From Aquimarina megaterium XH134 (GTDB lineage: Bacteria; Bacteroidota; Bacteroidia; Flavobacteriales; Flavobacteriaceae), in NCBI RefSeq assembly GCF_000520975.1, contig NZ_JACB01000013.1:1-64000 (forward strand): DNA of 64,000 nt. The letters are read 5' to 3'. The notes beneath the pieces are model-generated. The model was not told the DNA's origin, ran no database searches, and saw nothing but the letters and a program-made list of their open reading frames with translations. Made by a program: the position numbers and the translations under genes. This document shows positions 52,363 to 61,943 of this stretch, one piece after another; the stretch's first letter is position 1; each line of letters begins with the position of its first letter.

Positions 52363-54768
52363 CTAATTACGTAACGGTTTTCCTTTTTTAAGCATATGCT
52401 CGATACGCTCAAGAGTCTTACGTTCTGTACAAAGTGACAAGAAAGCTTCACGTTCTAGATCCAATAAGTATTGTTCTGTAACCAATGTTGGTTCAGATAA
52501 ATCTCCTCCTGCCATTACATATCCTAACTTATTAGCTATTTTGTGATCATGCTCAGAAATATATTTACTAGCTTCCATAGAGTCAGTTCCTACCAAGAAC
52601 ATACCTAATGCTTGTTTCCCTAAGACTTTTACATCCTTACGTTTTACAGGTTGTGTATACCCTTGTTCTGCCATTAATTTTGCATGTGCTTTTGCTGTAG
52701 CAATCTGGCGATCTTTATTAACGACTACAATATCTTTTCCTTTTTGAAGGATGTTGGTATCATATGCTTCATAAGCAGAAGTAGATACTTTGGCCATACC
52801 TATAGTTAAGAAATGTTCCTGTAGTACATTAAGTTCTACATCATTTTTCTTAAAAGTATCTGACGCTCTTAATGCCATTTCTTTGGATCCACCACCACCG
52901 GGGATAACGCCAACACCAAATTCTACGAGTCCTATATATGTTTCTGCAGCAGCAACTACTTTATCGGCATGCAAAGAAAGCTCACATCCTCCACCGAGCG
53001 TCATACCATGAGGAGCAGCAATTGTTGGGATTGAAGAATAACGCATGCGCATCATAGAATCCTGGAAGTATTTAATTGCCATATTAAGCTCATCATATTC
53101 TTGCTCAACAGCCATCATAAATATCATTCCGATATTTGCACCTACAGAGAAATTCGCAGCCTGATTACCAACAACCAATCCCTGAAAATCTTTTTCAGCA
53201 ATATCGATAGCTTTGTTTAGTCCGGCTAGCACATCACCACCAATAGTGTTCATCTTACTTTGAAACTCTACATTTAGGATTCCATCACCAAGATCTTCTA
53301 CTACGACTCCGCTATTTTTAAATACTTCTGAAGATTTACGAATATTATCCAGAATGATAAATGCATCTTGTCCTGGTACTTTTACCTGTTCTTTTTTAGG
53401 AATATCATAGAAAAATGTAGCTCCGTTATTTACGGTATAAAAGGAAGTACTTCCTGATGCGATCATATCCAGTACCCATGAAGCAGGTTCATAACCTTCT
53501 GCACGCATCATTTCGATTCCTTTTTCTACTCCGACAGCATCCCAGATCTGAAAAGGACCATGTTCCCAGCCAAAACCAGCTTTCATTGCATCATCGATTT
53601 TATATAAATCGTCTGTAATTTCAGGAATACGATTGGAAACATATGCGAATAATGCAGATAAATTTTTACGATAAAATTCTCCAGCTTTATCTTTACCAGA
53701 TACTAATACTTTAAAACGATCTACTACTTTATCTATAGTTTTTGTCATTTCAAGAGTAGCAAAAGAGGCTCTTTTCTTTTCTCTATATTCTAAAGTATCT
53801 AAATCCAAAGACAAGATTTCTCTTTTTCCATCGGCACCAACATTCTTTTTATAAAATCCCTGCTTGGTTTTGCTTCCTAACCATTTGTTTTCCATCATAG
53901 AGTTGATGAAATCCGGAAGTTTGAATAACTCATGACGTTCGTCATCTGGGCAATTATCGGCAATACCATTAGCCACATGAACCAGAGTATCGAGACCTAC
54001 CACATCTACAGTACGGAATGTAGCCGATTTTGGACGACCGATTACAGGACCAGTAAGTTTATCAACTTCTTCTATGGTTAATCCCATTTCTTTTACCATA
54101 TGGAATAAACTCATAATACTAAAGATTCCTATTCTATTACCAATAAAAGCAGGAGTGTCTTTTGCAACTACAGAAGTTTTTCCCAGGTATTGTTCTCCAT
54201 AACCATTTAGAAAATCCAAAACTTCCTGAGAAGTATTTGGACCAGGAATGATTTCGAATAATTTAAGATAACGAGCAGGGTTAAAGAAATGAGTTCCGCA
54301 GAAATGTTTTTGGAAATCTTCACTTCTTCCTTCACTCATAAAATGAATAGGAATACCAGAGGTATTAGAAGTAATTAATGTACCTGGTGTTCTGTGTTTT
54401 TCAAGATTCTCAAAAACTATTTTTTTGATATCTAATCTTTCTACAACAACTTCTATAATCCAATCTACATCTGCAACTTTTGCGATATCATCTTCCAGGT
54501 TTCCTGTAGTGATTCGATTTGCAAATTTTTGATGGTATATAGGAGAGGGTTTGGATTTAAGAGCAGCAGTAAGCGAATCATTTACTAATCGATTACGCAC
54601 CACTTTGTTGTCAAGAGTAAGGCCTTTCGCTTTTTCTTTGTCGTTAAGTTCTCGAGGGACTATATCGAGTAATAGTACTTCGACACCAATATTAGCGAAA
54701 TGACATGCAATACCGGATCCCATGATTCCTGAACCGATAACTGCAACTTTTTTAATGATTCTTTTCAT
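52363..54768 (-). CDS. fadB: 3-hydroxyacyl-CoA dehydrogenase / enoyl-CoA hydratase fusion
   Basis: 801 residues. The order is dehydrogenase first: NAD-binding GSGIMGSGIACHFA (about 12-25), ITSNTSGIP, HFFNPA, then two 3HCDH C-terminal domains up to about 440, and a crotonase domain last (about 490-690) with LGGGCELSL and GLVEFGVGVIPGGGG holding both catalytic Glu residues. This is the reverse of the E. coli FadB order but usual in Bacteroidota. It lies 17 bp after the MarR gene. Confidence 0.93.
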   Translation of the reverse strand: MKRIIKKVAVIGSGIMGSGIACHFANIGVEVLLLDIVPRELNDKEKAKGLTLDNKVVRNRLVNDSLTAALKSKPSPIYHQKFANRITTGNLEDDIAKVADVDWIIEVVVERLDIKKIVFENLEKHRTPGTLITSNTSGIPIHFMSEGRSEDFQKHFCGTHFFNPARYLKLFEIIPGPNTSQEVLDFLNGYGEQYLGKTSVVAKDTPAFIGNRIGIFSIMSLFHMVKEMGLTIEEVDKLTGPVIGRPKSATFRTVDVVGLDTLVHVANGIADNCPDDERHELFKLPDFINSMMENKWLGSKTKQGFYKKNVGADGKREILSLDLDTLEYREKKRASFATLEMTKTIDKVVDRFKVLVSGKDKAGEFYRKNLSALFAYVSNRIPEITDDLYKIDDAMKAGFGWEHGPFQIWDAVGVEKGIEMMRAEGYEPASWVLDMIASGSTSFYTVNNGATFFYDIPKKEQVKVPGQDAFIILDNIRKSSEVFKNSGVVVEDLGDGILNVEFQSKMNTIGGDVLAGLNKAIDIAEKDFQGLVVGNQAANFSVGANIGMIFMMAVEQEYDELNMAIKYFQDSMMRMRYSSIPTIAAPHGMTLGGGCELSLHADKVVAAAETYIGLVEFGVGVIPGGGGSKEMALRASDTFKKNDVELNVLQEHFLTIGMAKVSTSAYEAYDTNILQKGKDIVVVNKDRQIATAKAHAKLMAEQGYTQPVKRKDVKVLGKQALGMFLVGTDSMEASKYISEHDHKIANKLGYVMAGGDLSEPTLVTEQYLLDLEREAFLSLCTERKTLERIEHMLKKGKPLRN

Positions 54769-54785
54769 TTTTTAACTTAGAGTTG

Positions 54786-55241
54786 TTAAGGTTTTATAGA
54801 TTCTTGTTTTGAGTAAATTTTTTTGGATGATATCAGATCATTTATGGTCTGAAACACTTCTAAGAAAATATCTAATTTTTCTTGTGGTACATGTTTTCTT
54901 ACTGTAGCATCAAAAGTAAAAACCACTTCTTTAGAGAAATTTCTCATTTCTAGACCAAACGGAGTGAGATAAATCAATACACCACGTCCATCCTGAGGGT
55001 TTTTCTTTCTGAAAATCAATCCTTTTTCCTCCATGGTTTTCAAAGTGCGTGATAAACTTGTAGCTTCCATTCCCATTTTGGGACCTAATGAAGTAGAAGG
55101 TGTACCGCTTTCTGGATCTATGCTTAGTAATGCAAATCCAGTAGCCATTGTACTTCCTTTTTTGCTGGCTTCCTCATTATACATCTTAGCAACTGCCATC
55201 CAGGTAGCTCTAAGTGCATAATCGATTGTCTTTTCTCTCAT
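54786..55241 (-). CDS. MarR family transcriptional regulator of beta-oxidation
   Basis: 151 residues. Winged helix with TSLGPKMGMEATSLSRTLKTMEEKGLIFRKKNPQDGRGVLIYLT (about 60-100), the typical MarR recognition helix and wing. First gene of the minus-strand fadB/fadA/acyl-CoA dehydrogenase operon. A perfect palindrome lies 35 bases upstream of its ATG, and a close copy precedes the acyl-CoA ligase gene, so it probably represses both units and responds to an acyl-CoA. Confidence 0.92.
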   Translation of the reverse strand: MREKTIDYALRATWMAVAKMYNEEASKKGSTMATGFALLSIDPESGTPSTSLGPKMGMEATSLSRTLKTMEEKGLIFRKKNPQDGRGVLIYLTPFGLEMRNFSKEVVFTFDATVRKHVPQEKLDIFLEVFQTINDLISSKKIYSKQESIKP

Positions 55242-55275
55242 TCAAAAAAATTATTATAAATGTAAAGGTAAGAAA

Positions 55276-55299
55276 ATTTATTATGCGTGCATAATAAAT
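55276..55299. promoter_or_regulatory. MarR operator candidate 1
   Basis: A perfect palindrome with 11-base arms and a 2-base centre; its core is ATTATGC-GT-GCATAAT. It lies 35-58 bases before the marR ATG and fits autoregulation of the marR/fadB/fadA operon. Confidence 0.75.
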
Positions 55300-55357
55300 A
55301 AAGTAAAAAATTGAGAAAAGTTGATGTAATTTACACTTTTTTGTTGAATTAATAAAA

Positions 55358-55382
55358 AAACTCCCCATAAAATGAGGAGTTT
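55358..55382 (-). terminator. Terminator of acyl-CoA ligase gene
   Basis: AAACTCC (55358-55364) pairs with GGAGTTT (55376-55382); on the minus strand the stem is followed by seven T residues, 55 bases past the ligase stop. Confidence 0.75.
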
Positions 55383-55436
55383 ACTGATTAACAGTTAAAG
55401 CTTACATATGTTTTGCGTTGTAATCAGTTAATTGAA

Positions 55437-57209
55437 TTAGCCATAAATTTTAGAATAAAGATCTTTGTATTTTTCTTTTATTATTTTTCTTTTTAATTTC
55501 ATAGTAGGAGTGAGGTGACCCGCATCAATACTCCATTCATCTGCTGTAAGTTCGAATCGTTTAACACGTTCCCATTTTCCGAACTTTTTATTATGCTCGT
55601 CGATTTCTTCCTGGTAACGATCAATAATTGATTGATTTTTAAGAGCTTCTGACATAGAGTTTCCTATTTGTATGCCTTTACGCTCTGCCCATTCTTTTAA
55701 AAACTCGAAATTAGGTTGTATAAATGCTGCAGGCATTTTTTCTCCTTCACCAATTACCATTATTTGCTCGATAAAACGAGATTGTTTCATGGCGTTTTCT
55801 ATTAATTGCGGAGCGACATATTTACCTCCAGAAGTTTTAAACATTTCTTTTTTACGATCGGTAATACGCAAAAAACCATCACTATCAACTTCACCAATAT
55901 CTCCGGTATGAAAATACCCATTTTTTAATACCTCTTTGGTTTTTTCTTCATCTTTATAATATCCTAACATTACTTGAGGACCTTTTACCAGAATCTCACC
56001 ATCTTCTGCTATTTTTACTTCGGTATCTGGGATCATTCTTCCTACAGTGCCTATTTTCATTCCTCTGTTTCCTGTTTCATTTACAGAGATTACAGGGGAC
56101 GTTTCGGTAAGGCCATATCCTTCCATAACTCCCATTCCTGCCGCATTAAATATTCGTGCAAGTCTTGGCTGTAGTGCAGCACTACCAGAAGCAATTAATT
56201 TTAAATTACCTCCCAGAGCTTCTTGCCATTTGCTAAAAATAAGTTTTCGAGCGAGACCTAATTTTTTTTCATACCACCAGCCATTTACTCCATAAGGTTC
56301 GTATTTTAACCCTAGATCTACTGCCCAAAAGAATAATTTCTTTTTAATACCTGTGAGATCAGCTCCTTTGGCAATAATTTTGTCATATACTTTCTCTAGT
56401 AATCTCGGTACCGCAGTCATAACCTCGGGTCTAACCTCTTTTAGGTTGTCACTAATAGTTTCTAAAGATTCTGCAAAATATATACCTACACCGCGATATT
56501 GATATAAATACATTAACATTCTTTCATAAATATGACATACGGGAAGAAAACTTAGAGCTTTTGTTTCTCCATCTACAATAGGGAACCGGGTAGAGCTGTT
56601 TATAGCATTGCTCACTACATTTTTATGACTTAGCATCACACCTTTAGGTCTTCCTGTAGTTCCTGAAGTATATATTAGAGTAGCAAGATCATCTTCTGTT
56701 ACAGAAGCCATAATTTCTTCTACTTCGGATTGGTTACTGTTATCTTTACCTAATTCAAGAACTTCATTCCAACTTTTACAACCTGAAATATCATCATAAG
56801 AATAGACTTCTTTTAATGAAGGTACATTATCTTTAATGTTTTTAACTTTCTGAAATACTTCTTCATCGGAAACAAAACAGTATGTAGCTTCAGAATGATT
56901 TAAAACATATTCATAATCTTCTTGAGAAATTGTAGGATAAATAGGAACATCCTGTGCTCCAATTTGAAGAGCACCAATGTCTGTGATATTCCATTCTGTT
57001 CTGTTATTAGAAGATATAATTGCTATTTTATCATTGGGTTTTACTCCTAATCGTAACAAACCACGGCTAATTTGATTTGCTTTTTCTACATATTCCTTAG
57101 TAGAAGTAGCAATCCATTCACCATTATATTTAGTTATTAAAGCCTTGTCTAAATTAAATTTTTCTAATTGATAATGTGGGAAATCAAATAATCTCGTAAT
57201 TTTTGTCAT
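55437..57209 (-). CDS. fadD: Long-chain fatty acid-CoA ligase (AMP-binding)
   Basis: 590 residues. ANL-family motifs: YTSGTTGRPKGVMLSHKN (AMP/P-loop), GYGLTETSP, YFHTGDIGEVDSDGFLRITDRKKEMFKTSGGKYV with the hinge and the catalytic Lys region near the C-terminus. The length and order fit bacterial FACS of the FAA/FadD15 type. It activates fatty acids for the operon downstream. A copy of the MarR operator lies 126-146 bp upstream of the ATG. Confidence 0.93.
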   Translation of the reverse strand: MTKITRLFDFPHYQLEKFNLDKALITKYNGEWIATSTKEYVEKANQISRGLLRLGVKPNDKIAIISSNNRTEWNITDIGALQIGAQDVPIYPTISQEDYEYVLNHSEATYCFVSDEEVFQKVKNIKDNVPSLKEVYSYDDISGCKSWNEVLELGKDNSNQSEVEEIMASVTEDDLATLIYTSGTTGRPKGVMLSHKNVVSNAINSSTRFPIVDGETKALSFLPVCHIYERMLMYLYQYRGVGIYFAESLETISDNLKEVRPEVMTAVPRLLEKVYDKIIAKGADLTGIKKKLFFWAVDLGLKYEPYGVNGWWYEKKLGLARKLIFSKWQEALGGNLKLIASGSAALQPRLARIFNAAGMGVMEGYGLTETSPVISVNETGNRGMKIGTVGRMIPDTEVKIAEDGEILVKGPQVMLGYYKDEEKTKEVLKNGYFHTGDIGEVDSDGFLRITDRKKEMFKTSGGKYVAPQLIENAMKQSRFIEQIMVIGEGEKMPAAFIQPNFEFLKEWAERKGIQIGNSMSEALKNQSIIDRYQEEIDEHNKKFGKWERVKRFELTADEWSIDAGHLTPTMKLKRKIIKEKYKDLYSKIYG

Positions 57210-57334
57210 AAGTTGTTTAAAAATAATTTTTGTAGCCTTCTAAAGCTCTTTTTCGATGGTTGTTTTTAAGGTAATTGGGTAACTAATTTACAGATAAACA
57301 AATTAGAATACACCATTGCCTAAGAACTTAAAAG

Positions 57335-57355
57335 AACTATTATGCGCGCATAGTT
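57335..57355. promoter_or_regulatory. MarR operator candidate 2
   Basis: TATTATGCGCGCATAGTT closely matches the site at 55276-55299 (TATTATGCGTGCATAATA); the inner TATGC-GC-GCATA is perfectly palindromic. It lies upstream of the acyl-CoA ligase gene. Confidence 0.65.
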
Positions 57356-57406
57356 TCGCAAATTATAAAAAATCTTATAATACACAACTCTAAGATATAA
57401 AAAAAA

Positions 57407-57428
57407 GGAGCTTTAATTTGTTAACTCC
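57407..57428 (-). terminator. Terminator of purL/cysteine hydrolase unit
   Basis: On the minus strand GGAGTTAA pairs with TTAAAGCTCC apart from a 2-base bulge, and eight T residues follow. It lies about 80 bases past the hydrolase stop. Confidence 0.6.
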
Positions 57429-57510
57429 TCAATATTTTATCGTTTTTAATGAAATATTTATTGTTTAAAGGCCTAAAAATAGTATTAATAAAATTTATAG
57501 AAGAAGAAAT

Positions 57511-58068
57511 TTAATGCCTTATTAGGTCATTTTTTATGCATTCAAAATTTTTAACCTCTACTTTTCCATTGGTTGGAATCATATTTTGCCAAACCCAATT
57601 ATAATGCTCAATTACTTTTTTGGCTTTTAAGTGGGGTCTGTCTCCTGTGGTGTGACCATCTTCTATCACAGTTATATTATAGTCCTTTGTTAAAGCCGAT
57701 TGGACAGTTGATGCGACACAAAAATCAGTCGCACAGCCTGTAATAAATAACTCGTTAATATTTAGGTTGTTTAGTTTTGATTGAAGCCTTGATTTATAAA
57801 ATATATCATTTGCATATTTGTCTACAAAAAGATCTGTTGTTTTAGTTTCTATATCATCTAATAATTCCCACTCTACTGTATTTGGTATAAACTCATTCAT
57901 TTTTGTACCATCATGTTGAACAAAAAGCACAGGAAAATCAGAGGCTCTAAATAGTTGAGCAAGCGTATTAATTCTACCTACGACTCCTTTTGTATCATAC
58001 CGTGGAGTTTTTGAAGTAAAAGACCCCTTTTGCATATCAATTATTAAGAGCGCTTTTCTGTTTTTCAT
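57511..58068 (-). CDS. Cysteine hydrolase (isochorismatase-like family)
   Basis: 185 residues. The catalytic triad is visible: Asp11 (LLIIDMQ), Lys84 (FVDKYAND) and Cys117 (GCATDFCVAST), with the cis-peptide region before the Cys. Members hydrolyse amides such as nicotinamide, ureidoacrylate or carbamoylsarcosine. The start ATG overlaps the purL stop (ATGA, 4 bp), so translation is coupled, but a purine-pathway role is only suggested by position. Confidence 0.9.
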   Translation of the reverse strand: MKNRKALLIIDMQKGSFTSKTPRYDTKGVVGRINTLAQLFRASDFPVLFVQHDGTKMNEFIPNTVEWELLDDIETKTTDLFVDKYANDIFYKSRLQSKLNNLNINELFITGCATDFCVASTVQSALTKDYNITVIEDGHTTGDRPHLKAKKVIEHYNWVWQNMIPTNGKVEVKNFECIKNDLIRH

Positions 58069-61000
58069 TCAGAAGCACTTTTTTCTAACCATTTTCGGGC
58101 ATTTACAAAGGCCTCGATCCATGGGGACACTTCGTCATGTCTATCTTGCGGATAGTTGGCCCAGTTCCATTGAAAAATTGAACGCTCAATATGAGGCATC
58201 ATTACCAAATGACGACCAGTTTTATCTGTCATCATAGCTGTATTATAATCCGAACCGTTAGGATTAGAAGGATATCCTTCATACCCATATTTTGCTACAA
58301 TGTTGTATTGGTCTTCGGGAAGAGGTAAATCAAATTTTCCTTCGCCATGAGAAATCCATACTCCCAGTGTACTTCCTGCCAAAGTAGATAGCATTACAGA
58401 GTTATTATCCTGTACTTTTACAGAAGTAAAACTACTTTCATGCTTGTGAGAATCATTATGGGTTAGTTTACCATGTTTTTTATGTTCTGGATTAATAACC
58501 TCCAATTCCATAAATAACTGGCAACCGTTACAAATACCTACAGATAAAGTGTCTTCTCTTTTGAAGAAGTTTTTTAAGGTTGTATTTGCTTTTTCATTAT
58601 ATAAAAAGGCACCTGCCCATCCTTTGGCAGATCCTAAAACATCACTATTAGAAAAACCTCCTACGGCTCCAATAAACTGAATATCTTCTAATGTTTCACG
58701 ACCAGAAATCAAATCGGTCATATGCACATCCTTTACATCAAAACCGGCCAGATACATGGCATTAGCCATTTCACGTTCAGAATTACTTCCTTTTTCACGT
58801 ATGATAGCTGCTTTTGGTCTTTTAAACTCATTAGAAATCACAGGTCGTTTACCATCAAAGTGTTTTGGAAAAGAATAGTGTAGTGGTTGGTTTGCATAAT
58901 TTTCAAACCGATCTTTTGCTAAATCATTTGCAGTTTGTTTTTGATCTAATAAGAAAGAAGTTGTATACCATGTATTTCTTAATTCTTCTATAGGAAGATC
59001 AAAAGAGTCGTTTTGATTTTTAATTGATAAAGAAGCTTCTTCTTTTATGGTACCGATATTGAAAAACTCAATATTGTTTTTAGAAAGAATAGACTCGATA
59101 TCTGAGTTTGAAGCACTCTGAAAAACAATTCCCGAATTTTCTGCAAACAATAACTTAACTGAATCAGGTTCTCCAATTTTGGTAAGATCAAGCTCTGCTC
59201 CAAGATTAAGATCTGCAAAACACAACTCTAATAATGTAGTGATCAAACCTCCTGAAGCTATATCATGACCTGCTACGATTTTATCTTCTCTAATTAGATC
59301 TTGAATCACATTAAAGGTGTTCTTAAAATCGGCAGCGTTCTTAATATTTGGTGCTTCAGAACCAATTTTATTTAATATTTGTGCAAATGAAGAGCCTCCA
59401 AGCTGATGTTTATCATTAGAAAGATTAATATAATAGATATCGCCACCATTTTTTTGTAAAACGGGTTCAACAATTTTGGTGATGTCATTACAATGTGCAG
59501 CTGCAGATATCACTACGGTTCCGGGGGCAATAACTTCTTCATTTGGGTATTTTTGCTTCATAGATAGTGAATCTTTACCCGTAGGCACATTGATTCCTAA
59601 ATCAATTGCAAAATCTGAAATTGCTTTTACCGCTTTATATAATCTTGCATCTTCTCCTTCATTTTTACAAGGCCACATCCAGTTTGCAGATAAAGAGACA
59701 GATTGCAAACCTTCATGTAGTGGTGCCCATATGATATTAGTCAACGCTTCGGCAATAGAATTTTTGCTACCAGCTTCCGGGTTAATTAAACCTGAGATAG
59801 GAGAGTGCCCAATGCTAGTTGCAATACCTTCTTTACCATTATAATCAAGAGCCATAACTCCACAATTATTTAAAGGTAATTGTAATGGCCCAGCACATTG
59901 TTGTTTCGCAACTTTTCCTCCTACACATCGATCCACCTTATTGGTTAACCAATCTTTACAGGCAACAGCTTCTAATTGTAGTACTTGTTCGAGATAGTTT
60001 CGAAAATTTTCTTTGCTATAAGAAAGATTATCATATTTACGATCAATGGTTTTGTCGTTCATTATGGTTTTGGGAGAACTACCAAACATATCTTCTAATG
60101 CCAGATCCATTGGTGTATCTCCTTTGGTCTTGGATTGAAAGGTAAAACGATGATCTCCGGTAACATCTCCTACTTCGTACATAGGTGAGCGTTCACGCTC
60201 TGCAATACGTTGTAGTATATCTATATTTTGTTGACCGATCACTAATCCCATACGTTCCTGGGATTCGTTACCGATGATTTCTTTTGCAGATAATGTGGGG
60301 TCGCCTACAGGTAGTTTATCCAAATCGATTTTTCCTCCAGTTTCTTCTACCAATTCAGAAAGGCAATTAAGGTGCCCTCCTGCACCATGATCATGTATTG
60401 ATACAATCGTATTTTCTTCGCTTTCTACCATACCTCTAATAGCATTAGAAGCACGCTTTTGCATTTCTGGATTAGAGCGCTGTATCGCATTTAATTCGAT
60501 ACCGCTGCTAAATTCTCCTGTATCTGCAGAAGATACTGCTGCACCTCCCATACCAATCCGATAATTTTCTCCTCCCAGAATTACAATTTTATCTCCTTTT
60601 TCTGGAGTGGCTTTAATAGCTTGTTCAGCTTTACCATATCCAATCCCACCTGCCTGCATAATTACCTTGTCGAAACCAAGTTTGCGAGCATCTTCTTCAT
60701 GTTCAAAAGTAAGTACAGATCCTGTAATTAGAGGCTGACCAAATTTATTTCCAAAATCAGAAGCTCCGTTAGAAGCTTTTATTAAAATATCCATTGGGGT
60801 TTGGTATAGCCAATCTCTTTCTTTCATGGTATGTTCCCATGGGCGATTATCTTGTAATCGCGAATAAGAGGTCATATATACTGCGGTTCCGGCAAGAGGT
60901 AAAGATCCTTTTCCTCCGGCAAGACGATCTCTGATTTCTCCTCCAGATCCCGTTGCGGCCCCATTAAATGGTTCTACAGTAGTAGGGAAATTATGCGTTT

Positions 61001-61739
61001 CTGCTTTAAGAGAAATCACACTATTAAATTCGGTTTCCTGATAAAAATCAGGCTTATCAGCAGTTTTTGGGGCAAACTGAGTAACTTTTGGTCCTTTTAT
61101 AAAGGCTACATTATCTTTATAAGCAGAAACAATATCGTTTGGATGTGTCTCTGATGTCTTTTTGATTAGTTTAAAAAGTGAAGTAGGTTGTTCTTCTCCA
61201 TCAATCACAAAAGTCCCGTTAAATATTTTATGACGACAGTGCTCAGAATTTACTTGCGAAAACCCAAAAACTTCTGAGTCTGTAAGTTGTCTCCCTATTT
61301 TTTTACTTACTCCTTGGAGGTATTCAATCTCGTCATCACTAAGCGCTAAACCTTCAGCAATATTATAAGCAGCAATATCATCAATTTCTATAATCGATTC
61401 TGGTTCTATATCTATGGTATAGATCTCCTGATCTAATTTGCTATACTTTTGAGAGAGCATAGGATCAAAATCAGTATAATCTTTTGTAACACTATTAAAT
61501 TCTTCTATTCGTATAATCCCTTCTATACCCATATTCTGAGTGATCTCTACGGCATTGGTACTCCATGGAGTAATCATTGCGGCACGAGGACCAACAAAAA
61601 AAGCGTCAATAGACGCCGCAGATAGTTGAGGTTGGTTGCCAAATAACCAGGTTAATTTTTTTATAGTTTCTGGGGAGATTTCATTAGCTGTTTGAACTGC
61701 AAATACTTTCTCGTTTTGGTTTCCGAAGAAGTGAATCAT
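58065..61739 (-). CDS. purL: Phosphoribosylformylglycinamidine synthase
   Basis: 1224 residues, the long single-chain form. The N-terminal PurS-like part (about 1-110) is followed by the linker and two AIRS-like ATP-grasp-related synthase halves (SEHCRHKIFNGTF, ETHNFPTTVEPFNGAATGSGGEIRD near residue 240; VPTGKDSLSMKQKYP) and a C-terminal glutamine amidotransferase (GGFSNSDVLGSAKGWA, nucleophile Cys in VGICNGCQLFMEL, HGEGKFDLP). It converts FGAR to FGAM in purine biosynthesis. TAAATTTG lies 35 bases upstream of its ATG. Confidence 0.98.
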   Translation of the reverse strand: MIHFFGNQNEKVFAVQTANEISPETIKKLTWLFGNQPQLSAASIDAFFVGPRAAMITPWSTNAVEITQNMGIEGIIRIEEFNSVTKDYTDFDPMLSQKYSKLDQEIYTIDIEPESIIEIDDIAAYNIAEGLALSDDEIEYLQGVSKKIGRQLTDSEVFGFSQVNSEHCRHKIFNGTFVIDGEEQPTSLFKLIKKTSETHPNDIVSAYKDNVAFIKGPKVTQFAPKTADKPDFYQETEFNSVISLKAETHNFPTTVEPFNGAATGSGGEIRDRLAGGKGSLPLAGTAVYMTSYSRLQDNRPWEHTMKERDWLYQTPMDILIKASNGASDFGNKFGQPLITGSVLTFEHEEDARKLGFDKVIMQAGGIGYGKAEQAIKATPEKGDKIVILGGENYRIGMGGAAVSSADTGEFSSGIELNAIQRSNPEMQKRASNAIRGMVESEENTIVSIHDHGAGGHLNCLSELVEETGGKIDLDKLPVGDPTLSAKEIIGNESQERMGLVIGQQNIDILQRIAERERSPMYEVGDVTGDHRFTFQSKTKGDTPMDLALEDMFGSSPKTIMNDKTIDRKYDNLSYSKENFRNYLEQVLQLEAVACKDWLTNKVDRCVGGKVAKQQCAGPLQLPLNNCGVMALDYNGKEGIATSIGHSPISGLINPEAGSKNSIAEALTNIIWAPLHEGLQSVSLSANWMWPCKNEGEDARLYKAVKAISDFAIDLGINVPTGKDSLSMKQKYPNEEVIAPGTVVISAAAHCNDITKIVEPVLQKNGGDIYYINLSNDKHQLGGSSFAQILNKIGSEAPNIKNAADFKNTFNVIQDLIREDKIVAGHDIASGGLITTLLELCFADLNLGAELDLTKIGEPDSVKLLFAENSGIVFQSASNSDIESILSKNNIEFFNIGTIKEEASLSIKNQNDSFDLPIEELRNTWYTTSFLLDQKQTANDLAKDRFENYANQPLHYSFPKHFDGKRPVISNEFKRPKAAIIREKGSNSEREMANAMYLAGFDVKDVHMTDLISGRETLEDIQFIGAVGGFSNSDVLGSAKGWAGAFLYNEKANTTLKNFFKREDTLSVGICNGCQLFMELEVINPEHKKHGKLTHNDSHKHESSFTSVKVQDNNSVMLSTLAGSTLGVWISHGEGKFDLPLPEDQYNIVAKYGYEGYPSNPNGSDYNTAMMTDKTGRHLVMMPHIERSIFQWNWANYPQDRHDEVSPWIEAFVNARKWLEKSASE

Positions 61740-61773
61740 ACTTCGATTATTTGTGTTGATTTTTATTAAGCTG

Positions 61774-61781
61774 CAAATTTA
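61774..61781 (-). promoter_or_regulatory. -7 element TAAATTTG for purL
   Basis: TAnnTTTG match 34 bases before the purL ATG at 61739. No good -33 element at normal spacing was found. The rest of the 61740-61943 spacer holds nothing recognised. Confidence 0.5.
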
Positions 61782-61943
61782 CTACTTTCTTACTAAAATT
61801 TGGTAAAAAACTAAGATAGAATCCCAGAGTTATTCACCGAATTTTGAACAATGTTTCAGAAATCTAATTGTGAAACTATTTTTATTAGAATGAATTGTCC
61901 TAAACATTATCACTAGAACAACGAGTATTGTATTGTAGTCGAT

